A model generated the notes under the pieces. The model made no database searches. It was not told the origin of the DNA and saw nothing but the letters and a program-made list of their open reading frames with translations. From the NCBI GenBank assembly GCA_003489485.1, contig DNMB01000065.1, positions 1 to 19,477 of the forward strand: 19,477 nt of DNA. Direction: 5' to 3'. Origin of the DNA: Chitinophagaceae bacterium (GTDB lineage: Bacteria > Bacteroidota > Bacteroidia > Chitinophagales > Chitinophagaceae). How positions within the stretch are numbered: the stretch's first letter is position 1; the number at the start of each line of letters is the position of its first letter. Below, piece by piece: positions 8,546 through 15,932 of this stretch. The translations under genes were made by a program, and so were the position numbers.

Positions 8546-10717
8546 ATGAAGAGGATTTTTTTTGTACTCAGTTTTACATCGATCGTTCTTGACAGTGTAG
8601 CACAAGCGACCGAAAAAAAAGATTCGGTAATCAGTGACAGTTTTTATTGGCTGGCTCCGGCCGACGTAAGAGCCGTACGTGCCGGAGAGAATACTCCATT
8701 TACGCGAACCAACCTGAATAAAAAAGAGATCAAGACCCTTAACCTGGGCACTGATATTCCATTCTTATTGCAGTCAACCCCATCGGTGGTGGTGCACGCT
8801 GATGCAGGCAATGGCATTGGCTACACCGGTATTAGAATCAGAGGCACTGACGCCACACGTATCAACATTACCCTAAACGGCGTTCCTTTCAATGATGCCG
8901 AGAGTCAGGGAACTTTTTTTGTGAATCTGCCCGACTTTTTATCATCCACCAACAGTATTCAGATTCAACGAGGAGTGGGAACGTCCACCAATGGTGTCGG
9001 CGCCTTTGGAGCCAGTATCAATTTCAGCACCCACGATCAGCAGCCAGAAAAATACCTGGAGCTTAACAACAGCTACGGATCCTTCAATTCGCGCAAACAC
9101 ACCCTAAAGGCGGGGACCGGCAATTACAAAGGGTTCAGTACCGAAGTGAGGCTATCCTCCATTCAAAGCGATGGATTCATTGACAGAGCAAGCAGTGATC
9201 TTCGCTCATTTTATCTGTCAAGTGGCTATCAGAAAAATAAAACCAGGGTCAGGCTAACCGCTTTTTCAGGAAAAGAAAAAACATACCAAGCTTGGTACGG
9301 TATTTCAGCAGCCGATCTGGCCAGTGGTAACAGAACCGTCAACTATGCCGGCACAGCGCACCCAGTAGCCCCATACGAAAACGAGACCGATAACTACACG
9401 CAAACGCACTACCAACTTTTTGCCGAACAAATCCTTTCGACCAAATGGCAATTGAGCACTACCCTCTTTTTGACCAGAGGAAAAGGATATTACGAACAAT
9501 ACAGAGCCAATGAAAAGTACGAGCGATACGGACTTGCTGCCCCCATCGTAGGAGGCACCGTACAAACTAGATCCGATTTTATCAGACAACTTTGGCTAGA
9601 TAACTATTTTTATGGTCAACAACTCAACCTTCGCTATCAGCATAAAAAAACCGAGTGGATGCTGGGCACGCATCTGTCGAATTACGATGGAGACCACTAC
9701 GGTAAATTGACCTGGGCCACGCACGGACTATCTTCGAACAGCCCTTGGTATCAAAACAACGCGTTCAAAAAAGACAGAGCCTTGTACGTAAAGCAACAGA
9801 CGCAGCTCAAAGAGAATTGGTTTGCTTTTTATGATATTCAACTCAGACACGTACAGTATACCATCGATGGGTTCAGAGATAACCCGGGCGTAGCGGTAAA
9901 TACCCGGTTTACATTTTTGAATCCCAAAGTGGGGCTTACCTACCGAAAAAACGGATGGCGCTCTTACCTCTCCTATAGCAAAGGAAGCAAAGAACCCAAT
10001 CGTGATGACTTTGAGGCAGGCGTTACACAACGCCCGGTAGCCGAGCAGTTACACGATGTAGAGTTGGGAATCGAGAAACAAACGAACACCTACCAGTGGG
10101 GCCTTACCGGCTACTACATGTACTACAAAAATCAATTAGTGTTGACCGGCAAGATCAACGATGTAGGAGCTTATACACGTACCAATGTGCCGGTCAGCTT
10201 CAGAGCAGGGATCGAGCTGCAAGGACAAATTCAATTATTGCCTTGGTTATTGGCGAGTGCCAACATGAGCGTAAGTCGCAATCAAGTCAATGACCTAGAG
10301 GAGTTCATTGATGATTACGACCAAGGCGTTCAAGTACGCAACTTGTACCGCCGCTCTACGCTTGCATTCTCGCCTGCTTGTATCAGCAATGGATCCCTTA
10401 CGATCACTCCCCTCAAAAACATTAGCCTGCTGCTGAACAGCCGCTATGTAAGCCGACAATTCTTAGATAATACGGCCAACGTATCCAGAAGTCTGGACCC
10501 ATTCTTTGTGCAGGATGCGCGCGTAGTCTATACCAAAAAAGGAAAAAAGATCAAGGAGTGGAGCCTCAACGCCTATGTAAATAACGTATTTGATACTCAG
10601 TACGAGCCTAACGGATATACCTTTAGCTACATTGCGGCAGGAGCGCTTACTACAGAAAACTATTTTTTTCCGATGGCCGGAATAAATTTCATGCTGGGAG
10701 TAAACGTTAGGCTGTAA
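8546..10717 (+). CDS. TonB-dependent outer-membrane receptor, probable thiamine/thiamine-precursor transporter
   Basis: The 723-residue protein has a signal peptide (1-20, ending SVAQ), a TonB-box-like LAPADVRAVRA (36-46), a plug domain at about 50-165 with PFLLQSTPSVVV, GIRIRGTDATRINITLNGVP and IQIQRGVGTSTNGVGAFGA, and a 22-strand-type barrel to the end. It lacks the carboxypeptidase-like N-terminal domain of SusC-type receptors and has no SusD partner. The substrate comes from context: the gene is the first and only one after a TPP riboswitch, the arrangement described for thiamine-related receptors (Omr1/OMPthi) of Bacteroidota. No PnuT or thiamine kinase follows here, so the inner-membrane step must be encoded elsewhere. 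The ATG follows an A-rich leader. It converges with the rhodanese gene 18 bases on. The receptor family is secure; the ligand is inferred. Confidence 0.93.
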   Translation: MKRIFFVLSFTSIVLDSVAQATEKKDSVISDSFYWLAPADVRAVRAGENTPFTRTNLNKKEIKTLNLGTDIPFLLQSTPSVVVHADAGNGIGYTGIRIRGTDATRINITLNGVPFNDAESQGTFFVNLPDFLSSTNSIQIQRGVGTSTNGVGAFGASINFSTHDQQPEKYLELNNSYGSFNSRKHTLKAGTGNYKGFSTEVRLSSIQSDGFIDRASSDLRSFYLSSGYQKNKTRVRLTAFSGKEKTYQAWYGISAADLASGNRTVNYAGTAHPVAPYENETDNYTQTHYQLFAEQILSTKWQLSTTLFLTRGKGYYEQYRANEKYERYGLAAPIVGGTVQTRSDFIRQLWLDNYFYGQQLNLRYQHKKTEWMLGTHLSNYDGDHYGKLTWATHGLSSNSPWYQNNAFKKDRALYVKQQTQLKENWFAFYDIQLRHVQYTIDGFRDNPGVAVNTRFTFLNPKVGLTYRKNGWRSYLSYSKGSKEPNRDDFEAGVTQRPVAEQLHDVELGIEKQTNTYQWGLTGYYMYYKNQLVLTGKINDVGAYTRTNVPVSFRAGIELQGQIQLLPWLLASANMSVSRNQVNDLEEFIDDYDQGVQVRNLYRRSTLAFSPACISNGSLTITPLKNISLLLNSRYVSRQFLDNTANVSRSLDPFFVQDARVVYTKKGKKIKEWSLNAYVNNVFDTQYEPNGYTFSYIAAGALTTENYFFPMAGINFMLGVNVRL

Positions 10718-10735
10718 TGAGCCAGCGCTAAAAAA

Positions 10736-11044
10736 TTACTTTCCGAACTGCTGTTGCCAGGCTAAGATGCCCCCAACAAGGTTGCGCGTATGCTTATAGC
10801 CGAGGGCATCCAAGAACATGCAGGCCATCATACTGCGTTGGCCGCTACGGCAATGAATGATAACCTCGTCTTCTTTGTGATCTTCGAGTTCATCAAGTTG
10901 CATGGATTGGATCTTTCCCAGTGGGATCAGCGTGGCCCCGATATTAAATTCCGCATACTCATGCGGCTCGCGGCAGTCGATGATAGTGAGTTTCTCCCCA
11001 CTATCCAGTCGGGACTTTAATTCTTGTACGGTAATGGTATCCAT
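10736..11044 (-). CDS. Single-domain rhodanese (sulfurtransferase-like protein)
   Basis: The 102-residue product is one complete rhodanese domain with TIIDCREPHEYAEFNIGA (20-37) and the active-site loop HCRSGQRS, giving catalytic Cys65. Proteins of this size carry a persulfide sulfur on that cysteine and pass it to acceptors such as cyanide, thioredoxin or biosynthetic enzymes; the acceptor here is unknown. There is no signal peptide, so it should be cytoplasmic. It begins 5 bases after the PASTA gene ends and is the last gene of the ferredoxin-ddl-PASTA-rhodanese operon. It ends close to the thiamine-type receptor gene on the other strand, and thiamine synthesis needs sulfur transfer, but the opposite orientation gives no real support for that link. 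Confidence 0.93.
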   Translation of the reverse strand: MDTITVQELKSRLDSGEKLTIIDCREPHEYAEFNIGATLIPLGKIQSMQLDELEDHKEDEVIIHCRSGQRSMMACMFLDALGYKHTRNLVGGILAWQQQFGK

Positions 11045-11049
11045 ATAGC

Positions 11050-11844
11050 TTAATTATTCAACGTGTCCAATACAGGGCGGTCCGAGCCGATCCACACATC
11101 GATCAATTGACCGGGACGGATCTTTACCGGCAAACCATCCTCATCCAAGCGAGCAGGACTTTGGCGATAGATCCATCCTGACAACGTATCACGCAGACCG
11201 GCATCCAATACGATGGCACCAAAACCCAATCGGTTACTGTCTAAGATAGCCTTTGCGGAAAGATAATTTAAGCCCACCAACCCCGGTACGCCTATTGGCT
11301 GATCCCCGATCCCATCGCCCAATACCAGGGTGATCAGACTTCCTTTCCGTATACGGGTACCGGCAGCGATCGAAGCGCCGTTATAACGCTGTTCCAAAAC
11401 GGCATTACGCGCAAAATCAGGACGAAAGAGCGTATCGCCCACCTTTAGGTCCATCGTACCAAGCACTACTTCGGCGTTGCGAAAACTATAGCCTATCAAA
11501 TTGGGCATTTCTACCAATGGCGGATCGACACTTCGTACGATAAGCAAAATGGTACGGTTCGATTTGACCACTTCGTCGGCATCGGGGATCTGCTTGATGA
11601 TCTGTAGTGGCGGCACGGTATCTACATAGATAGAATCTTGTATCTCGTAGTCGAACCCAGCTTTTTCCAAAATCAGTTTTGCCTCTTCGAAACTCTTTCC
11701 GGTGAGCGCCGGCACGGTGGCAGCATTGCCATGACCGGTGACCCAGCCCAGCGACAGCAAAAACAATCCGAATAAAACCCATGCCAACACTACCCCCACC
11801 ATAATGTTGAACCAGAGCGATCTTTTGGTGATGAACGTAAACAT
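11050..11844 (-). CDS. Membrane-anchored triple PASTA-domain protein
   Basis: The 264-residue protein has a short cytoplasmic N terminus, one membrane helix (about 12-36, FNIMVGVVLAWVLFGLFLLS) and then three PASTA repeats outside the inner membrane: about 43-107 (VPALTGKSFEEAKLILEKAGF), 112-180 (MPNLIGYSFRNAEVVLGTMDL) and 187-256 (VPGLVGLNYLSAKAILDSNRL). PASTA domains in other proteins bind peptidoglycan stem peptides or beta-lactams and occur on PBPs and Ser/Thr kinases. Here there is no kinase or transpeptidase domain. The gene starts 9 bases after D-Ala-D-Ala ligase, whose product is the end of the stem peptide, so a cell-wall role is likely. It may sense or organise peptidoglycan. The architecture is clear; the mechanism is not. 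Confidence 0.92.
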   Translation of the reverse strand: MFTFITKRSLWFNIMVGVVLAWVLFGLFLLSLGWVTGHGNAATVPALTGKSFEEAKLILEKAGFDYEIQDSIYVDTVPPLQIIKQIPDADEVVKSNRTILLIVRSVDPPLVEMPNLIGYSFRNAEVVLGTMDLKVGDTLFRPDFARNAVLEQRYNGASIAAGTRIRKGSLITLVLGDGIGDQPIGVPGLVGLNYLSAKAILDSNRLGFGAIVLDAGLRDTLSGWIYRQSPARLDEDGLPVKIRPGQLIDVWIGSDRPVLDTLNN

Positions 11845-11853
11845 AGTGGCTAA

Positions 11854-12858
11854 CTATTGAGGTTGAGTTGACAGGCAATCCATCAAGAGAGTCTTATACA
11901 ATTCACTGAGGGTCCAACCCATACTTCTTACTTGCTGTGGAATAATACTGGCTTCGCTCTGACCGGGAATGGAATTCAGCTCGAGCATGTAGGGTTGCTG
12001 TTCATCGGCCTGAAAAATAAAATCGATCCGCACCACACCGCGGCAATTAAAGGCACGGTAAACCTGTTGTGCTGCAGACCTGATCTTTTCGGCCATGCGC
12101 TCGTTTATTTCAGCAGGAGTGGTTTCGGTAGACTTTCCTTGGTACTTAGCCACAAAATCAAAAAAGGGCATATCGGCATCGGCCTTTACTTCCGTGATCG
12201 GTAAAACCGTAAGGGCACCTCCTGCACTGAACACACCCACGGTAAACTCCCTGCCCTGTATCATCTCTTCGACCAGCACCTGATCATCTTCTGCAAAGGC
12301 TTTGTCGAGAGCGGCTTGCAATTCGGCACCGGGTTGTTGGACCTTAGACATACCGATGCTCGAGCCGCCATTATTGGGCTTAACGAACAAGGGGAACCGC
12401 AGCGCAGAGACCCGCTGTTCCCAATCAGCGATCTGTCCTTTAATCAGCAGAACAGATTTGGCGACCGCAACACCGGCTGCAGCCGCCACTGCGGTAGCAT
12501 ATCGCTTGTTGAACGTAAGGGCCGATGTGGTAGCATCGCAACCCGTGTAAGGGATACCCAGCATATCAAAATATCCTTGCAGTTTTCCATCCTCACCGGG
12601 TGTGCCATGCATGGCAATAAAAACCGCATCAAAACGAAACAATTGATCAGAGACCTTTACGGTAAAATCATCCTTGCAAACTGCGAACCGCTGATCGGAT
12701 TCATTGACGTAGTACCAGCCCTCTCGGGTAATGTCGATCCAATAAACATCGAACAAAGAAGAATCAAGATGCTGGCGGATAGTAGTGGCCGTGCGATAAG
12801 AAATGACCGATTCGCCGGAGTAGCCACCGGTAACCAGTGCTATTTTTTTTCTGATCAT
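11854..12858 (-). CDS. ddl: D-alanine--D-alanine ligase
   Basis: Ddl joins two D-alanines with ATP to make the dipeptide that ends the peptidoglycan precursor. The 334-residue protein shows the ATP-grasp layout: the N-terminal GGYSGESVIS (11-20, Glu16 being the substrate-binding acid), MHGTPGEDGKLQGYFDMLGIPYTG (83-106), FVKPNNGGSSIGM (158-170), LVEEMIQGREFTVGVF (195-210), and the metal-binding RIDF (Asp279) and MLELNSIPGQSEAS (Glu293, Asn295). ESVIS in place of EHEVS, and IIPQQ near the end, appear to be lineage variants rather than signs of loss. It lies 16 bases after the ferredoxin gene and 9 before the PASTA gene in one operon. The ATG at 12858 fits the family N terminus. Confidence 0.96.
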   Translation of the reverse strand: MIRKKIALVTGGYSGESVISYRTATTIRQHLDSSLFDVYWIDITREGWYYVNESDQRFAVCKDDFTVKVSDQLFRFDAVFIAMHGTPGEDGKLQGYFDMLGIPYTGCDATTSALTFNKRYATAVAAAAGVAVAKSVLLIKGQIADWEQRVSALRFPLFVKPNNGGSSIGMSKVQQPGAELQAALDKAFAEDDQVLVEEMIQGREFTVGVFSAGGALTVLPITEVKADADMPFFDFVAKYQGKSTETTPAEINERMAEKIRSAAQQVYRAFNCRGVVRIDFIFQADEQQPYMLELNSIPGQSEASIIPQQVRSMGWTLSELYKTLLMDCLSTQPQ

Positions 12859-12874
12859 GGGTGAGATAAGAGAA

Positions 12875-13222
12875 CTATATGTGGAGTTTTTCTTTTTTCT
12901 CCATCAGTTGCTCCACGGTTTCTTTGTACAACTCGTCGGGCACACAGCAATCGACCGGACAAACGGCCGCACATTGGGGTTCTTCATGAAAACCCTGGCA
13001 CTCGGTACACTTGTTGGGTGTAATGTAATAGGTGTCTGAGGCAATAGGGGCGTTCTTGTGGCCGGCATCCACCACAGAACCGTCCATCAGCGTGTACGAA
13101 CCCTTGACCGTGGTACCATCGGCAATGGCCCATTCTACTCCGCCTTCATAGATCGCGTTATTAGGACACTCGGGCTCACAGGCACCGCAGTTGATACATT
13201 CTTCTGTAATCTTGATGGCCAT
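12875..13222 (-). CDS. 2[4Fe-4S] ferredoxin, Allochromatium type
   Basis: The 115-residue electron carrier holds two cluster motifs. The first is Cys9-x2-Cys12-x2-Cys15-x3-Cys19-Pro. The second is Cys72-x2-Cys75-x8-Cys84-x3-Cys88-Pro, with the x8 spacing and the C-terminal extension (93-115) found in Alvin-type ferredoxins, known for very low potentials. A long insert (about 25-68) separates the two motifs and contains GVEWAIADGTTVKG; extra Cys92 and Cys93 follow the second. It is the first gene of the operon with ddl, PASTA and rhodanese, and divergent from the acyl-CoA reductase with only 56 bases between. Ferredoxin and acyl-CoA reductase neighbours are common in Bacteroidota, which hints at a shared pathway. 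The redox partner is not known. Confidence 0.93.
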   Translation of the reverse strand: MAIKITEECINCGACEPECPNNAIYEGGVEWAIADGTTVKGSYTLMDGSVVDAGHKNAPIASDTYYITPNKCTECQGFHEEPQCAAVCPVDCCVPDELYKETVEQLMEKKEKLHI

Positions 13223-13247
13223 AAAAGATGAATTAAAAGTTGACTAC

Positions 13248-13255
13248 TACTTTTG
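13248..13255 (+). promoter_or_regulatory. Promoter box of the acyl-CoA reductase gene (TACTTTTG)
   Basis: An exact TAnnTTTG match 23 bases before the ATG at 13279. The expected start site falls near 13262, inside the opposing promoter box. No TTG element at the -33 distance is seen. Confidence 0.45.
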
Positions 13256-13260
13256 CATTA

Positions 13261-13268
13261 CAAATTTA
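13261..13268 (-). promoter_or_regulatory. Promoter box of the ferredoxin-ddl-PASTA-rhodanese operon (TAAATTTG)
   Basis: An exact TAnnTTTG match on the reverse strand, 38 bases before the ferredoxin ATG, with TTG (13293-13291) 22 bases upstream of it. The expected start site falls in the opposing box at 13248-13255. Confidence 0.5.
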
Positions 13269-13278
13269 ACAGAGCGGC

Positions 13279-14286
13279 ATGAATTTACCACAACGAATTT
13301 CTTTGCTTACCCGACTGGGAGAGTACCTACTGGCCAACGGACCTGAGTGGCAAGAGGCGAAGCAGCGGGCCGAGCAACAAAATAGCTGGTTTACCCGGTC
13401 CTTTATTGACCATTCCGCCGGGCATATAGCCCGTAGATGGCTGGACCCCGCGGTGCTAGAGCAGTGGGCTGCGGCCGAGCAGCTTCCTGCCACGCAAGCC
13501 CTCCCCAAACAAGTTGCCATAGTGATGGCGGGAAATATCCCCTTGGTGGGCTTTCACGACTGGCTCTGTGTCTTTATGAGCGGACATCGGGCCCTTATAA
13601 AACTCTCCTCAAAAGACGCGGTGTTGCTATCGCATCTTTTTGAAAAGCTACAGACATGGGACCCGGAGTTTTCCAAGTACACCGAAACCGCCGACAGACT
13701 GAGTGGCGCTGATGCCTATATTGCCACCGGCAGCAATAATTCCTCTCGGTACTTCTCGTATTATTTTGGAAAGTATCCTCATATTATTCGCAAGAACCGA
13801 ACGGCCGCAGCCTTGCTTACCGGTCGCGAGACCCCGGAAGAACTCGGCGCACTAGCCGATGATATTCATCTTTATTTTGGAATGGGATGTCGAAACGTAA
13901 CCAAACTGTACGTGCCCGCCGGCTATGACTTCGTGCCACTGCTGGAGGCCCTGAAAAAATATGAGCACCTGAGCGAACACCACAAATACAAAAACAATTA
14001 CGATTACCAACTGGCCCTGCATATTTTGAACAAAAGCTTCTACATGACCAACGGGACCGTTTTGTTGATAGAACAAGAATCGATCTTTGCCCCCATCAGC
14101 CAGGTGCATTACGAATTTTACCAAACAGAGGCAGAGGCCATAGAAAAGGCCCGAAGCCTCCCCGACCTGCAATGCTTGGTGGGCGCTGGTTCCCTGCCCT
14201 TAGGCAGCGGCCAGCATCCAGCCATAGACGACTACGCCGATGGGGTCAACACCCTGGCCTTTCTGAACAAAGAAATGTTAAACTGA
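13279..14286 (+). CDS. LuxC-family acyl-CoA reductase
   Basis: The 335-residue protein belongs to the LuxC/acyl-CoA reductase family of NADPH-dependent aldehyde-forming enzymes. It shows the nucleotide-binding stretch VAIVMAGNIPLVGFHDWL (79-96), ATGSNNSSRYFSYYFGKYPHIIRKNR (149-174) and the catalytic cysteine in YFGMGCRNVTKLYVP (Cys204). At 335 residues it is shorter than Vibrio LuxC (about 480), as is normal for the Bacteroidota form. No luciferase or fatty-acid reductase partners are present, so light production is not suggested. Its substrate is unknown; a long-chain acyl-CoA or an acyl-protein is likely. It faces away from the ferredoxin operon across overlapping promoters. It is followed by the protease gene in the same direction after 77 bases. 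Confidence 0.88.
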   Translation: MNLPQRISLLTRLGEYLLANGPEWQEAKQRAEQQNSWFTRSFIDHSAGHIARRWLDPAVLEQWAAAEQLPATQALPKQVAIVMAGNIPLVGFHDWLCVFMSGHRALIKLSSKDAVLLSHLFEKLQTWDPEFSKYTETADRLSGADAYIATGSNNSSRYFSYYFGKYPHIIRKNRTAAALLTGRETPEELGALADDIHLYFGMGCRNVTKLYVPAGYDFVPLLEALKKYEHLSEHHKYKNNYDYQLALHILNKSFYMTNGTVLLIEQESIFAPISQVHYEFYQTEAEAIEKARSLPDLQCLVGAGSLPLGSGQHPAIDDYADGVNTLAFLNKEMLN

Positions 14287-14326
14287 CACCCTCCCCTGAC
14301 CAAGCCAACTGACAGTTTGTTATTTT

Positions 14327-14355
14327 GCAAATCAGGGCATGTAATTTGCACCCTG
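14327..14355. repeat. Two interleaved inverted repeats before the HtrA gene
   Basis: GCAAAT (14327-14332) matches ATTTGC (14344-14349), and CAGGG (14333-14337) matches CCCTG (14351-14355), so the arms alternate. They overlap TAATTTG (14342-14348), a near promoter box with TTTG 22 bases upstream (14316-14319). The arms could form alternative RNA hairpins or two operator sites. Confidence 0.4.
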
Positions 14356-14363
14356 TAAAAAAA

Positions 14364-15878
14364 ATGAATATCGCTATGAAATGGAAACAACTTCTTCTGG
14401 TAGTAGGGGTCAGCATGGTTTCGGCGGTGAGCAGTGTTTGGTTGTACAATCACTTTGTACCCGGCCGAAATGGCACCGGGTTCTATCAATCCACCGATGG
14501 AAAAGTTCCGGTCAACTACGCGGGCTTCTTTGGTAATGCTGCTCCTGGTAACGAGACCATCGATTTTACAAAGGCAGCCAATGCGGCTGTGCCAGCAGTG
14601 GTACATATAAAAACAAAGACCCCGGCCAAACGAATCACCAACCAGCTTCCTAACAGAAACCGCGGCGGCGGCATGTTTGATGACTTCTTTGACCAATTCT
14701 TTACGTTCCCGCAAGTGCAGCCCGAGCAAAGAGCCTCCGGAAGCGGAGTACTTATAAGCGATGACGGATACATCGTAACCAACAACCACGTAATCTCTGA
14801 CGGAGGAAGCGGTGTGGCAGAAGAAATAACCGTTACCCTCAGCAATAAAAAGAATTTCAAAGCCAAAGTGATCGGAAAAGATCCCAGCAGTGATATTGCC
14901 GTGCTGAAGATTGACGGTACCGGATTTCCTTACCTGGTATACGGCAACTCCGATAATGTAAAGCTTGGGCAGTGGGTGCTGGCCATCGGTTATCCCCTCA
15001 CCCTCGAAACGACGGTAACGGCCGGCATCATCAGTGCCAAGGGCCGCTCCATTGGAATTAACGGCCGACAGAGCCAAACACCCATCGAATCGTTCATTCA
15101 AACCGATGCGGCCGTTAACCAGGGCAATAGCGGAGGAGCACTGGTTACCACAGACGGACAACTGATCGGGATCAATTCTGCCATTTATGCGCCCACGGGT
15201 ACATATGCCGGATATTCATTTGCCATACCGGTCAATCTGGCTAAAAAGATCGTAAACGATCTGATCAAGTTCGGAGATGTTAAACGTCCGTATCTGGGCA
15301 TTATGTCCGACAGCAAAAATTACAACTCTACCGACGGAGCCTACGTTGGTAATGTAGCCCCGGACGGAGCAGCAGCCAAGGCCGGTCTTAAGAAGGGAGA
15401 TATCATCAAAAAGATAAACGAAGTGCCGATCAGTTCCTGGAGCGAGTTACAGGGCACGGTGGCCTCCCTCAATGCAGGCGACAAAGTGACTATTACGTAC
15501 AAAAGAGAGGGCAAGGAATACATCGCTTCTGCCGTACTGAAAGCAGACCAGGGAACCTATCAGAATCTAGCCGCCAATAACCTGGGCGATCTGCTGGGTG
15601 CCGAGCTAGAGGATGCAGATAAGAAAATGGCGCAACGCAACGATGCCAACGGAGGCATACGAGTGAAAAAGATCACCAAAGGCGGTCCACTAAGCCGCAC
15701 CCGCATGCAAGAAGATTTTATTATTACCAGCATCAATGGCGTTGAAGTAACTACCATTGAAGAACTGAGTCGTGCCATAGCAGGGCTGCGCGGAGACAAT
15801 ATTAGTCTGGAAGGCTTCTATGATGGCTACGACGGGCTTTACCGCTATCCAGTAACCCTTGCGCAAGAAGAAGAATAA
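14364..15878 (+). CDS. HtrA/DegP-like periplasmic serine protease
   Basis: The enzyme degrades or refolds misfolded envelope proteins. From ATG 14364 it has 504 residues. An N-terminal hydrophobic segment (about 9-28, LLLVVGVSMVSAVSSVWL) serves as signal anchor or uncleaved signal. The trypsin-like domain has the triad His142 (TNNHVIS), Asp177 (SSDIAVLKI) and Ser256 (QGNSGGAL), all present. Two PDZ domains follow at about 308-395 (RPYLGIMSDS, AGLKKGDIIKKIN) and 407-499 (GIRVKKITKGGPL, DFIITSINGVEV). A long flexible loop with RNRGGGMFDDFFDQFFTF (98-115) is the LA-loop region typical of DegP/DegQ. ATG at 14376 is also possible; the one at 14325 would begin upstream of the likely promoter. It converges with the alpha-amylase gene over a shared terminator. 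Confidence 0.94.
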   Translation: MNIAMKWKQLLLVVGVSMVSAVSSVWLYNHFVPGRNGTGFYQSTDGKVPVNYAGFFGNAAPGNETIDFTKAANAAVPAVVHIKTKTPAKRITNQLPNRNRGGGMFDDFFDQFFTFPQVQPEQRASGSGVLISDDGYIVTNNHVISDGGSGVAEEITVTLSNKKNFKAKVIGKDPSSDIAVLKIDGTGFPYLVYGNSDNVKLGQWVLAIGYPLTLETTVTAGIISAKGRSIGINGRQSQTPIESFIQTDAAVNQGNSGGALVTTDGQLIGINSAIYAPTGTYAGYSFAIPVNLAKKIVNDLIKFGDVKRPYLGIMSDSKNYNSTDGAYVGNVAPDGAAAKAGLKKGDIIKKINEVPISSWSELQGTVASLNAGDKVTITYKREGKEYIASAVLKADQGTYQNLAANNLGDLLGAELEDADKKMAQRNDANGGIRVKKITKGGPLSRTRMQEDFIITSINGVEVTTIEELSRAIAGLRGDNISLEGFYDGYDGLYRYPVTLAQEEE

Positions 15879-15896
15879 GCGCGCATCAACCACTTT

Positions 15897-15932
15897 TAAA
15901 ACCCGGTCGCTATGCTTTGCACCGGGTTTTTT
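15897..15932. terminator. Bidirectional intrinsic terminator between protease and amylase genes
   Basis: AAAACCCGGT (15898-15907) pairs with ACCGGGTTTT (15921-15930) around a 13-base loop, with Ts continuing to 15932 on the right and As on the left. It serves the rightward protease gene and, read from the other strand, the leftward amylase gene, whose stop codon it overlaps. Confidence 0.88.

Noticed and set aside
8317-8592. 91-residue rightward reading frame.
   Set aside because: It runs through the promoter and the whole TPP aptamer and then overlaps the receptor start in another frame.
12316-12864. 182-residue rightward reading frame opposite ddl.
   Set aside because: It is a shadow of the conserved ligase, with no start context or family resemblance.
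14232-15161. 309-residue leftward reading frame opposite the protease gene.
   Set aside because: It is antisense to a protease with all its motifs, has no recognisable domain, and spans the intergenic promoter region.
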